From: Megalobrama amblycephala
Lineage: Eukaryota; Chordata; Actinopteri; Cypriniformes; Xenocyprididae
Direction: 5' to 3'
Assembly (NCBI RefSeq): GCF_018812025.1
Contig: NC_063049.1
Span: 15,147,734 to 15,211,733, forward strand
DNA length: 64,000 nucleotides
Position 1 is the stretch's first letter. Each line of letters opens with the position of its first letter. A program made the translations under genes and the position numbers. Shown here one piece after another: positions 34,832-48,200 of the stretch. The notes under the pieces were generated by a model, which ran no database searches, had not been told where the DNA came from, and was given only the letters and a program-made list of their open reading frames with translations.

Positions 34832-37458
34832 CTGGGAATGAGGTGGTGAGATATACTGTGGTTAGAAAACAATTTTACATTGCCTAAAAAGATCCAATAT
34901 GATTTAAAGGGATAGTTCTGTCATCAATTACCCTCATGTCCTTCCAAACCTACTTTTGTTCACAAATGAAGATACTTTTTAAGGCATAACACCACAGGTG
35001 AATTGAGTAAACATTTTAACTAACAGATTTCACAATACTTTCCCCATTTGAATAATCACAGTACATTATGACAATTGTTTTGTATTACAAGTTTTCTGAA
35101 ATGTTTTGATTAAATATGACAATGATCCATTATTTAACCCTTTCAATTATTGCAATAGCAATTAAGTTTGTTCCTGTTTGACCAGCAGATGGAGAAGAAC
35201 TTCATACAAGTTGAAAATTGCATTTCTTTGTTATCAGAACAGTAGGACATGATTCCATCAAAGATCTGGTGGAGGTACAACTCTGTGGGAAACCCAACCC
35301 AACTATGTAGAAAGTACTCATGCTCCCTCCATTCTACCAGAGTACATCAATTTACCCTTATTAGCTGATAATTCTGATTATGTTCAAAATGGACACATTT
35401 CTACTGTAGCTCTCCTCTCTAAGAAAACCTCAGACTGAAATCTACATTGATCTATTGATGTTTTCAGATGTGGAAAAAAACTAGTAATCAGATGTTTTCA
35501 GTCTCATCTGAAATGAGCAGCGTTGGTGGTAACGCAATACAAGTAATGTGCATTACATAATCAGATAACTTTTTTGATGTTACAAGTAAAGGCATTACAA
35601 GTGACATGCATTACATAATCAGATTACTTTTTTGATGTTACAAGTAAAGTAAGGCATTACAAATGACATGCATTACGTAATCAGATTACTTTTTTGATGT
35701 TACAAGTAAAGGCATTACAAGTGACATGCATTACATAATCAGATTACTTTTTTGATGTTACAAGTAAAGTAAGTCATTACAAGTGACATGCATTACGTAA
35801 TCAGATTACTTTTTTGATGTTATGAGTAAAGGCATTACAAGTAACATCCATTACATAATCAGATTACTTTTTGATGTTACAAGTAAGGCATTACAAATGA
35901 CATGCATTATGTAATCAGATTACTTTTTTGATGTTATGAGTAAGCCATTACAAATGACATGCATTATGTAATCAGATTACTTTTTTGATGTTACAAGTAA
36001 AGGCATTACAAGTGACATGCATTACATAATCAGATTACTTTTTTGATGTTACAAGTAAAGTAAGGCATTACAAATGACATGCATTACGTAATCAGATTAC
36101 TTTTTTGATGTTACAAGTAAAGGCATTACAAGTGACATGCATTACGTTATCAGATTACTTTTTTGATGTTAAAAGTAAAATAAGTCATTACAAGTGACAT
36201 GCATTACGTAATCAGATTACTTTTTGATGTTATGAGTAAAGGCATTACAAGTAACATCCATTACATAATCAGATTACTTTTTTGATGTTACAAGTAAGCC
36301 ATTACAAATGACATGCATTATGTAATCAGATTACTTTTTTGATGTTACAAGTAAGCCATTACAAATGACATGCATTATGTAATCAGATTACTTTTTTGAT
36401 GTTATGAGTAAAGGCATTACAAGTAACATCAATTACATAATCAGATTACTTTTTTGATGTTACAAGTAAAGTAAGGCATTACAAATGACATGCATTATGT
36501 AATCATTACTTTTTTGATGTTATGAGTAAAGGCATTACAAGTGACATGCATTACATTATCAGATTACTTTTTTGATGTTATGAGTAAAGGCATTACAAGT
36601 TACATCCATTACATAATCAGATTACTTTTTTGATGTTACAAGTAAAGTAAAGCATTACAAGTAACGTGAATTACATAATTAGATTACTTTTTTGATGTTA
36701 CAAGTAAACTAAGGCATTACTAATGACATGCATTATGTAATCAGATTACTTTTTTGATGTTATGAGTAAAGGCATTACAAGTGACATGCATTACGTTATC
36801 AGACTACTTTTTTAATGTCACAAGTAAAGTAAAGCATTACAAGTAACGTGAATTACATAATTAGATTACTTTTTTGATGTTACGAGTAAAGGCATTACAA
36901 GTAACATGCATTATGTAATCAGATTACTATTTTGAACTGCAAATTACATTCTAATAACACAAATACATTTATTTACAACCAAAAAAATTACTTTAGATGA
37001 AGTATTTTCAAGAAGACAGTCACAGTAATAGTATGAATTGTAGCTGAAATATAGCTTGTGATGCATGTACAATTTAGATGATTAATCAGAATTTCAAATT
37101 AATACTTGGAAAATTTAACAATTATATGACTCCTTAGATGTTACTTGATGTTATTACATTTTTTTTTACCTACAAGAGTCTCCTAGGATAGAAGGAATGG
37201 ATGAATAATTCAGAGCAACTTGGCATTTCTGACTGACCGTCAGCTATCTTGGTTTGGAGAAAAACAAATTCCACCTACAACGGCTTGCCACTTAGTGGCA
37301 ATTTAAAGGATGATGCACTAGTGTCCAATGTAGTGGTTGTTCAAAACCCATGTATAGGCAAGATATGGCTTTTCGAATAGCTATCCACTATAGTGACCTC
37401 TATATGTGAAAGGGTTAATTAAATATGCTCTAATTTGCATACATTTCTAGAACAGAAT

Positions 37459-37491
<33 letters not shown>

Positions 37492-40400
37492 GGAAGATGT
37501 TTTATATATATAAAATATAAAATTTTCCAGTGCCTGAAAAAACAAATGATTTGCCTGTATGAATAAAAGCCTAAATTAAATCTGATTATCATTCAAAGGG
37601 ATTTGGCTCTGTGCAATTCATGTGTATTTACTTTTTTTAATGATCTTTATGGACTTTTTGAAGGTTGCATGGACTTCAGTGGAGGAACAAAAATGATCAA
37701 AGAATATTAAAAATGTCTTCATTTGTGTTCTGAAGATGAACGAAAGTCATACAGGTTTGTAACAACATGAAAGTGAGTAAATGATGACAGAATGAGTGCA
37801 CATTCTTCTATATACATGACTTTCATTGATTTTGAACTCTCTAGACATTTTTAACATATATCTATATCTAACTTATCTTTATATCATTTTTCTTCTCCCA
37901 CCTGCACACTTGGGGTTGGGGCACTTGCTGGCCATGTCTAGGTAGTTGACTAGATGACTTGGGAGGTCTTTATATGAGTACAGAAGGTTCTTGCTTTTGA
38001 CGGTGCGGCCAGCCAGCTCCAGCAGTGATGGGGGGTCATAAGTCATGTCCTTGACGAAGCGTACGACCAAGGGATTTCCACGGAGACTGAGCTCCTGAAG
38101 TTGTACCAGGCTCAGATCTCTCTCGGAAGATACGTCAGCAAGTTATTATGCAGACTAAGAGAGCGCAGGGAATGGAGCCTGTGAGAGTGAAAGGAAAAGC
38201 AAGACCGGCAAAAACATTTTTAATACTCATTTTATTACTACTACTAGTATACTACTGTAATATACACTCACTGGCCACTTATTTAGGTAAACCTGTTCAA
38301 TTGCTCGTTAACATGAATATCTAATCAGTCAATCACATGGCACCAACTCAATGCATTTAGGCATGTAGACATGGTCAAGATCATCTGCTGAAGTTCAAAA
38401 TGAGGATCAGAATAGAAAAGAAAGGTGATTTAAGTGACTTTGAACGTGGCATGGTTGTTGGTGCCAGATGGGCTGGTCTAAGTATTTCAGAAACAACTGA
38501 TCTACTGGGAATTTCATGCACAATCATCTCTAGGGTTTACAGATAATGGTCAGAAAAAGAGATAATATCCAGTGAGCAGCATTTCTGTGGCTGAAAATGT
38601 CTTGCCAGAGGTCAGAGGAGAATGGCCAGACTGGTTTGAGCTGATAGAAAGGCAACAGTAACTCAAATAACTACTCGTTACAACCGAGGCCTGCAGAAGA
38701 GCATCAATATTGTATTATAAAAACGTTAACATCTGTTGAGTCTTGATTTCTGCTGCAAAATTCAGATGGTAGGGTCAGAATTTGGCATAAACAATATGAA
38801 AGCATGGATCCATCCTGCCTTGTATCAATGGTTTAGGCTGCTGCTGGTGTAATGGTGTGAGGGATATTTTCCCTTACTTTGGGCCCCTTAGTACCAATTG
38901 AGCATCATTTAAATGCCACGACATCCCTGAGTATTGTTGCTGACCATGCCCATCCCTTTATGAACACACAATTGAAGGCCCCGTATACTTCAAACGAAAT
39001 CGAAGAACGAACTGATGTGACGTCATTTCGAACAAAATCAGGCCAAAACGAAGTTCGTTTTGTGTTCTTTTTGGAAGTTCGAAACGGCTTGCCAAAGCGA
39101 ACTTTCAGGAAAAGTTCTTCAGCTGCAAAACACCTTCGTACTTCCATTGGTCAGTGACGATAACGTAATAGGAGGTGTGCGCTGAGGCTCCGCCTTCACT
39201 CACGTGGGATGCGTCTTTCTTTGACTCATTTCGTGTGTTGAGTTCGTTAAAGTAAGATCTCTGCGGGTGAAAACATGAACACACTGGATACCCGCTTTAT
39301 AGTACAAAATGAAGTGCTTCTGATAAAATGAGGCACTGACACTGTTTTTCATGTTTGATACTGTAAAGCTGCTTGATTTTATGCAATCTAATAAATAAAG
39401 TGCTATATGAAGACGTGACGTGACTGGAGTGCTAATTTGCAGAGCTTGTGCTAACATACCCATGTTGTTATGATCAGATACTTTTCTTATGCTTAATAAT
39501 AAATGCTTGCCGTTTTCTCATTTTTGTTTTGTTTATTTTGTTACACTCTAAAAAATGCTGGGTTAAAAACAACCCAAGTTGGGTTGAAAATGGACAAACC
39601 CAGCAATTGGGTTGTTTTAACCCAGCGGTAGGGTTAAATGTTTGCCCAACCTGCTGGGTAGTTTTATTTAACTCAACTATTGTTTAAAAATGACCGTATT
39701 GCTTAATTAAAATTAACCCAAAGTATGTTGGAAATGAACATTTATTAATGTTCAATGAATAATTATTAAACAATAAACATTTATTAAATTGCTTATTAAT
39801 ACATTTATATTAATAAACTATTAAAGCTTATTAATAAACATTCACCTTTTGTCTATTATTGTTGCCTCTAATTGCATCTGGTTTTTAATTTCCCAACTAT
39901 TTTGGGTTCATTTTAAGCTAGCCATATAGCAATTTTTAAACAATAGTTGGTTTAAATAAAACTACCCAGCAGGTTGGGCAAACATTTAACCCAACCGCTG
40001 GGTTAAAACAACCCAATCGCTGGGTTTGTCCATTTTCAACCCAACTTGGGTTGTTTTTAACCCAGCATTTTTTAGAGTGTACTGAGAAGAAAGTGCATGG
40101 CACATATTTACATATTCATATAACCGTCGATCTCAGCAGTGTGGGCGGCGTCAGATATTCGTTTACAGTGTATCGCTGGTCACGCATTTCGAACTTCGTT
40201 TTACCCCTAAACGAAGAATGAAAAAGAACTTCGTTTGAAGTATACTGGGGCCTTAAGGCTGTTCTGAAGGCAAAAAAAACCCTCCAACCCGGTACTAGCA
40301 AGGTGTAACCAATAAAGTGGCCCATTAGTGTATATAATAATATAATTGTGGTACAATATACCAGTAGAATAATAATGGTAAAAATGTTTTTTTTTTTTTT

Positions 40401-43400
40401 TGTCATATCCAAATAATTATATTTTCTTTATGATATATTAATATAATAATAATAAAAAAATAAAATCTTCACAAGCATTGTTAGCAAGCATTTGCATTGC
40501 ACATCTAAGACTTACCTGTTGAGTGTAGGTGGGACACTCTGGATGCGATTATCACACAGAACTAGGTAAGTGAGGCAGGGCAAGTTAGCTAGTTCAGCAG
40601 GGATGGAGGAGATCTGGTTACCACCCAGATACAACAGCTCTAAGCTAGAGAGAGAGAAAGAAGGGTTGTGAAGCAAAAATCGATGTCAAAATGGTGACAA
40701 AGTGACTAAGAACTTATTAATACATGGCAGTTTGTTATTGGAATCTGTCATGGGAAAATAAAGTGATGCAGGTGAAACAGACAGTCTAGAACCCTAAAAA
40801 CATAAAATGATTTCATCCAGTTGAATAGGATGAATCCTTTTTTCTTTATTTCATCAATACTAGGAAATCAAGAGAATGCACATTAAGGCAGTGCTTTGCA
40901 ACTTTTTGACTCCAAGGCCTCCCTTTATCTAAGACAAATTTGAATGCTCTTCTATATAAACTATTTATGTACCTCTGGTATTTCTGTTGTAATGAAAAAA
41001 AAAACATTAATTTAATGTTTCTTTAGCATTTTAATTAAGATTATGTTAATATAACTCAATTTAAATAATCTGAAAACTTAAGTTTGGCCCCCTGTCAGTT
41101 TTCTGATGCCCTCTAGTGGGGCCCAACTCTCTGCATTAAAGTATATTGAAAATCAACAGGAAGTCTTCCACTGTGCAAATGCAGACGTGCGAGAAAAAAA
41201 TAGATCACAGTAAACATGCAAAGTTTGGTTATGAGGAAATCACCCTAACTTCAGCTGTTCTAAGATCAATGTTATACAGATCAATGTTTCATGATAACGA
41301 AGATATTCAGCAAACATCCCTTTTGTTGCATCACAAACACTTGTGTCCTGCACACACATCCAGTGCTTCATGGGATGACTATAGTTTAAAGGGGTAGTTC
41401 ACCCAAAAGTGAGAATTCTGTCAACATTTACTCACCCTCAAGCTGTTCTAAACCTGTATGAATTTCTGTCTTCTGCTGAACACAAAGATATTTTGAAGAA
41501 TGTGTCAAATATCCCTATTTGGAACACAGTCTTGTACCTTGGTCTATTTGCCTTGAATTAAAGTTTGTAATGTTGTGATTCATCTCACAGTCAGTTAATT
41601 TAGTTCAAGGCCCTGATATACTTCAATCAAAATTGAAAAACAAGATGGTGTGACTTAATTTACAACAAAATCAGGTGAAAATATAGTTCTAGACATGAAA
41701 GAGTATAAAAATTTTATATAATGATTATAGTGTATAAATTGATCACAGTTTTTAAAATGTGTTGTGCGATTCAGTCCGATTTTTGCATTGGTCTGAACGA
41801 AAATGGCAGACAGAATGAATAAAAATGTAACTCTACTCTCTGACAGTAGGTGGCGTTTATGGCAAAGCAGAAATAGAGCTGTTTACCCTGTGATCTACGC
41901 TACACGCTGCACCTGCGTGAAGCTAACTTTGCTTAATGCTGCACAGTATTTATGTATGAGTTTTTCAAATCTCTGTAATCAAATACGGTTTTAATGATAA
42001 TTAAAAATGAAACAGTAATACTAAACTTCATGAATTTTATAGTCAAACCGGTAACGTTTCATCCCTATAAAGTTTGTTTGGGGAGTTTGAAGGTGAACTT
42101 TCCAGAAAAGTGTACATTTAGGTAAACGCCTTTGAACTATTATTGGTCGCGGCAATTATGTAATTCTGTTGTAATGAAAAAAAACCTTAATTTAATGTTT
42201 CTTTAGCATTTTAATTAAGATTATGTTAATATCACTAAATTTAAATAATTTGAAAACTTATAAGTTTGGACCCCTGGAGGTTTTCTGATGCCCTCTAGTG
42301 GGGCCCAACTCTCTGCATTAAAGTATATTGAAAATCAACAGGAAGTCTTCCACTGTGCAAATGCAGACGTGCGAGAGAAAAAAAATAGATCACAGTAAAC
42401 ATGCAAAGTTTGGTTATGAGGAAATCACCCTAACTTCAGCTGTTCTAAGATCAATGTTATACAGATCAATGTTTCATGATAACAAAGATATTCAGCAAAC
42501 ATCCCTTTTGTTGCATCACAAACACTTGTGTCCTGCACACACATCCAGTGCTTCATAATACTAATACTTCAGTAACTTCATCCAGTGCTTCATAATACTA
42601 ATACTTCAGTAACTTCATCCAGTGCTTCGTAATACTAAACTTCATGAATTTTATAGTCAAACCGGTAACTGTTTCATCCCTATGAAGTTTGTTTGGGGAG
42701 TTTGAAGGTGAACTTTCCAGAAAGGTGTACATTTAGGTAAACGCCTTTGAACTACTGTTGGTCGCTGCAATTATGTAATAGGTTGTATAGTGCTCTGAGG
42801 CTCCACCCTCTTTAATTTGGAAGTCTTCTCTGGTTCATTTCTTCTGTTCAGTTTGTCGAGGTCAGATATCCATTAGTAAAAACATGAACACACTGGAGAG
42901 TTGCTTTATAAAAGAAATTGAAGCTGTAATTCTAACTGAAAGTGACACTGGCACTGTTTTTTAGTATTACTGTAAGGGGGCGTTCACACAAAATGCATTT
43001 TTCCATTCCAATGCACTACTTTTCCATTGTTTTTCTAAGTAAACAAGCTAGACGTACGTGTATTACCTTTGCGCTCACGTCTTGCATCTTTTGCAACGTC
43101 TTGCGCATGACACGGCATTCAAAAAACGAGTCTTGAAACCTTTTTCCCCATTCCACTGCCCGCCTCTCGCATTTTTCAAAGCATTTTTCTCGTTCTGTGT
43201 GAACGAGCCCTAAAGCTTCTTGCTTTTAAGCAATCTATTGTATTTAGTGCGATATAAATAAATGCGATGTTATGTGCCTGGAGTGCCGAATTGCAGAGCA
43301 CATTTCCACATCGCTATGATAATATTATAAAGCGACGAGTATATTTTTGGAGCGCCAAAAAAACTAAATGACGACTTATAAAGTGATGGCCGATTTCAAA

Positions 43401-45169
43401 ACACTGCTTAAGGAAGATTCTGAGCACAAATGAATCAGCGTATCGAATCATGATTCAGATCGCATGTCAAACTGCCAACGGCTGAAATCACGTGACTTTG
43501 GTGCTCCGAACAGAAGATTCGATACACTGATTCATTTGTGCTCCGAAGCTTCCTGAAGCATTGTTTTGAAATCGGCCATCACTAAATAAGTCATTATTTT
43601 TGTGTCATTGCTCCCTATGAAGGCCTCACAGAGCCATCGGATTTCAACTTAAAATATCTTACTTTGTGTTCCGAAGATTAACGAAGGTCTTACGGGTGTG
43701 GAACGGCATGAGGGTAAGTAATAAATGACATAATTTTCATATTTGGGTGAATTAACCCTTTAACTTTATTTTCTCAATGCTCAAATTGGGATGTTCACTA
43801 ACAGTATACCTCGCTCAGGTATTTCAAACTTGTTTTTCCCCTTAGAACGAAAAAGAACTTTGCTGTGAGTATATCAGGGCCTCTAGAATCGTTACTGAAG
43901 AAGTTTTCAAACCCCCTGGAGAAAAGGAATTCTTCCTCTGCTGGGGACAAACAATGAGACAATGAGAAACAAGGAGCGAGTGAGAGAACTTCTACCATTT
44001 TACCCTACTTGGCACTTTCTCCATTTGTTGTACTCCCTGAAGAGAGGCATTCATTTCTTCATTCCATTCGCCAACCCATCTCGGCTTAGTCTCTACAATT
44101 ACCACAGCAGGCAGAGATGGCAAAGGGAAAAGAGGCCCAGATCTCTCAAAAAGGACCAACTCTGTGTGTAATGTGGGACAACAGGGCACATCTCTTTATG
44201 ATGGGATGGCTCGCAGCCAAGTCGGCCTCAGCAGACTCACGGCTCCAGCACAGCTCTACTGAGGCCACATGGCAAACTGATCCTGTGGCCTGCAGCTCTA
44301 CTCCTGAGAGCTTCCTATTCACTCTCAATGTGAACCAAAGCCCAAATGAGATACTATTCTGTGGTGAGCTGAGAAGCACTTCACTGTCATGACATGACAG
44401 CTGGATTTCAATATAACCAGATTATAATTGTATAAGTGCAAAAGCTCACCAAGGCTGCATTTATTTGATAGGAAGTGCAGTAAAACTACAATATTGTGAA
44501 ATATTATTACAATTTAAAATAACTGTTTATGATTTTAATTTATTCCTGTGATGGCAAAGATGAATTTTCAGCTTCACTACTCCAGTCTTCAGTGTCACAT
44601 GATCCTTCAGAAATCATTTTAATAAACAGGCCCAAACTACAGGTAGACTGTATGATGTTTGTCTACTGTTTGCCATATCAGTCATTGCCACTATCAGTTA
44701 ATAACGTACCGTAATCATCAACTACTGAGCTGGAAGACTGTGAGTCACGTTCTGGGTGCTCCATTTCCTTGACATTGCGAAAGGTGTTTATTAATATGCA
44801 CGTGGCATGACTAATAATTAAGACAACACTGATAAGATTCAGAATGAACTTGACAGCATAAGGAAGCAGGTATTCGGTAAACAAACATTAGGCAGAGAAA
44901 TGCATCTGCTAACTTGTAAAGAGTGTGACAGCCTACTTTGTCCTACTTTCCCATTCACTTTCTCCATAGGGAAAATACTTCAGTAAACACTTCTGACTAA
45001 CCAAACTAACCAGGTCCAAGATATTACAAATTGCATTTTTATTTTATGTTGGAATAAACTAATCATCATTTTTGATTTATATTTTATATAGAAATTCTAA
45101 TACAATCTAAAATATTGACTATACAGTCAGTATCACAATATAGCAAAAATATATTTATGCAAACATACA

Positions 45170-45210
<41 letters not shown>

Positions 45211-48200
45211 CTTAAATTTTCGATTCATCAAAATATCCAGCATTAGCAGCTATCTGACCTAAACTGGGTTCTCATTGGTTCATTGTATTCTAAACTTAAC
45301 TGGCAATCAATTGTTGAAGCTATTAAAGTGTGCTGACCCAAAAATCTTTTACAAACCTGGGCCAAGTTTAAACCAGTAACCAGGCATCACAGCTGGCAAA
45401 AGGGCATGTCTAATTTTGACATGTGTATATTGCCAGTATTATGTAATCAAAATGAAAATTATTATTGCTGGTCTTCAATGATAATGTCAAGTTACTTTAA
45501 TGTATTTGCACCAAAAATGATAAAGATTTATGCTGATATCGTCCAAAACTTTTTCAAACTTTTGGAGGGCAGTGTATATGTTTGCATAAATATATTTTAA
45601 TATATATTTTCACAATTACTGTGGTTCTCATTTACATGGTAACAGTGGCTTCTCAGTGGATCAGTGGATTTTTTTTAAATGAAGTTGAAAACACTGACTT
45701 TTGTGTGTCGATATATCAGAATAGTAATGCATTTTATGAATTGCTCTCTACAACATCGGACACATAACGGTAATTAATATGATTATCCTTTTGCTTGACG
45801 TTATCAAACAGCTAATAATGTGATGCTAATGTTAGACAAATCATGTTTCTGTTTGCCATCTCAGAGTCAGACAGCTGCCTTCTAAAAATCAACATCCTTA
45901 GAAACTGTTTGAAAAACTCAGAATGTCAGTGGAGAAGGGCATTTAGTTCATCATAACATTGTAATAATATACATCATATTTGTAATTCACCCGCTATATT
46001 GCTAAATGTACCCAATTTTTCATATCAACAGAAAAATATAGGATAATCTGGCTTCTCTGCATCAGAGCATAGTAATGAAATGCTAAAGCTGGAATTGATG
46101 ACAAGGTAGTTTGTGACCTAAGAATCTCCAACGATTTTAAATTCGCGTTTTTCAGACTGTCTATTTTTCAATGCAGTGTTAAGGAGAAAATACTCAGCAA
46201 TGGTGTTGACTTATGAATTTGCCCATGGTTTGTCTTAAAGCATATTAAAAACACCACATACTGTATATAAACAACATTAAAAACTTGATTTTCACCACAG
46301 GGGGTCTTTAAATTCTGTTACATGTAATTGTGAAATTAAATATTTATCATTTTTTCAACTTCTCAGCATACTAGCTTAGCATACCGTTAGCCAGCTAGCT
46401 TATTAAATCTCTCATTACCTGTAATCATTTGGTAAGAAAATGCAAATACAATGTGAAACAATAAACTTTTTATATACCCAGAATACGATCACATGTTGTA
46501 CAATACAGCAGGCTACAGTAGTGCTAAAGCACTGTAGCAGAGAACTGACAGCATACAAACTACGCTTACACACAGCTATCCCCTGGGTCCTAGTGCGAAC
46601 CACTTTGTGTGGGGGGACCCGATTGTTCATGACACCCAATTGTTGAGTTCAGTTGGCACTGTGACAGAATTACTGTAAAAGAGCTCGGGAACACTCTAAA
46701 GAAGCTGACATATGAAGGGAACAGGGCAAGATAATTGTCAATGACCTCTTTTTTTTGTACACACTGCACTTTGTTCAGAGCACAAGCTATAAACAGGAAA
46801 AAAAGCAGCATGACACTTGGCTTTTGGATTACACTTCTAAAGTTGCATCAGCCAGGACATGAGGATTTACTTTGCAACAGTAGTAAGGAATAGCATGTTA
46901 AATTCCTAGTTATTTAATAAAAAATGGAGCACAGTGTATATGTCATATCATTGTGACAGGCCAATTTCACATTGTTCTACTGTTTTGTTTTATTGAACTT
47001 CTTTGGTCCAGCAAAGAAAGCACCATATGGGACAGACATCCAGAATAGAACATTAGAGTCCATGAAAGATGAGTCTTATTCTGGTATTATATGTTCAATA
47101 AATTATCTGTGTTAACTTAATAACTGACCACAGGTCATATTATTTCAAAAGATAAATTACAGTCATACTTTTGGATGAGTTGGGTAACTCATTCTGGCTT
47201 GTGACTCATATCCGGCTTCACGTACCTCTACCTCTTAAAATCCCTGCTGTTGTGTAACCAGCTGCTGTGCCTTTCATAAGTCCATCAGGATACAGTTAGA
47301 GTATATTCTCACATATTCATTTACATGAGCATTACATGCATTCCGAACAAAAATTCAGTGCATGCGCAGTGCCCAGTCTGTTTTATTCCTTGATTACACA
47401 TCTAAAAGGGAAACTGACATGCCAGTAGAGTTTTTTAAGCAAATACACTTAGTGAATATTTAGTCTACTTCACTGACCAATTTGTAAAATAAACATATGC
47501 ATGTTTGTATTATGTAAAACATATGTAAACTCAGTTGGCATCATGGCATGTGCTCAAGGTATTTTTGAATTTGATTGAATTACATGGGTTTTTTTTTCTG
47601 TTTATCGGATTATTTCAGATCTAAACCACCTCTTCCAATCCATTTGAAATTTGTTTCAGATCAAGCTCAGTCGGATCACAGAGGTGTTTACTGAAGGCTT
47701 TTCATTAAGCCATTAATACGATTACTGATTATTTGGTTGTATGTAAACATAGCTATTGTTAAATATTACAAATATTAAAATATTATATAACTGCCACAAC
47801 AAGGATGTGAGCTTACATGTGTGTTGAATCAAATAACTGTTGTTGTCCTTAAAGTCCCCATGAAATCAAAATTGACAATACTGTTTTTATAGAATATTGC
47901 ATTATTATAAATGATTTATATGTGCATGTTATTATTATTATAATTAATTTTAATTCATGTGTCCTTCTCTGTAATCAAAATAACTTCGCCTCCCTCTTGC
48001 TGCATCTCTTCTCTTTTTTGATGACTTTTTCGGCATGATGGCGGGACAACCTGTCGCGACAATAGCAAATGATCCAACGATCCAGTCAATTCTCGATGGA
48101 CAAAGTAAAGTTCCGCGAAATATAGCCCTACATTTTTTCTTGTTCGAGAAGCTGTTTCAGTCGGATATACATCACAATAAGGAACAACTTTCGCAACTTC

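Larger units (their letters stand above)
34906..37795. mobile_element. Split TTCACCC-family arms flanking the intron-3 minisatellite
   Basis: Left remnant GGGATAGTTCTGTCATCAAT with ACCCTCATGTCCTTCCAAAC (34,906-34,985). Right remnant TGTTCTGAAGATGAACGAAA with CATGAAAGTGAGTAAATGAT (37,722-37,795). They are in inverted orientation, so may be the two arms of one element now separated by 2.7 kb, or two half copies. Confidence 0.45.
38263..40333 (+). mobile_element. Tc1-like relic (third family), internally replaced
   Basis: The left end CACTCACTGGCCACTTATTT and right end AAAGTGGCCCATTAGTGTAT are inverted repeats. The N-terminal transposase remnant reads GDLSDFERGMVVGARWAGLS and ISETTDLLGIS. The C-terminal remnants are IVADHAHPFMN before the insert and KAVLKAK after it. 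The catalytic core is mostly missing; WSDES appears decayed near 38,735-38,750. It lies in lrrc58 intron 2 and carries another element at 38975-40254. Confidence 0.82.

Noticed and set aside
38879..39157. Opposed ORFs of 80-92 codons near the Tc1/AAGGCCCC junction
   Set aside because: They span the boundary between two transposons and are mirror artefacts of inverted-repeat DNA.
44678..44884. Minus-strand ORF with hydrophobic stretch and Ser/Asp-rich tail
   Set aside because: Looks a little like the end of a membrane protein, but there is no acceptor/donor pair, no recognised family and a dispersed repeat adjoins it.
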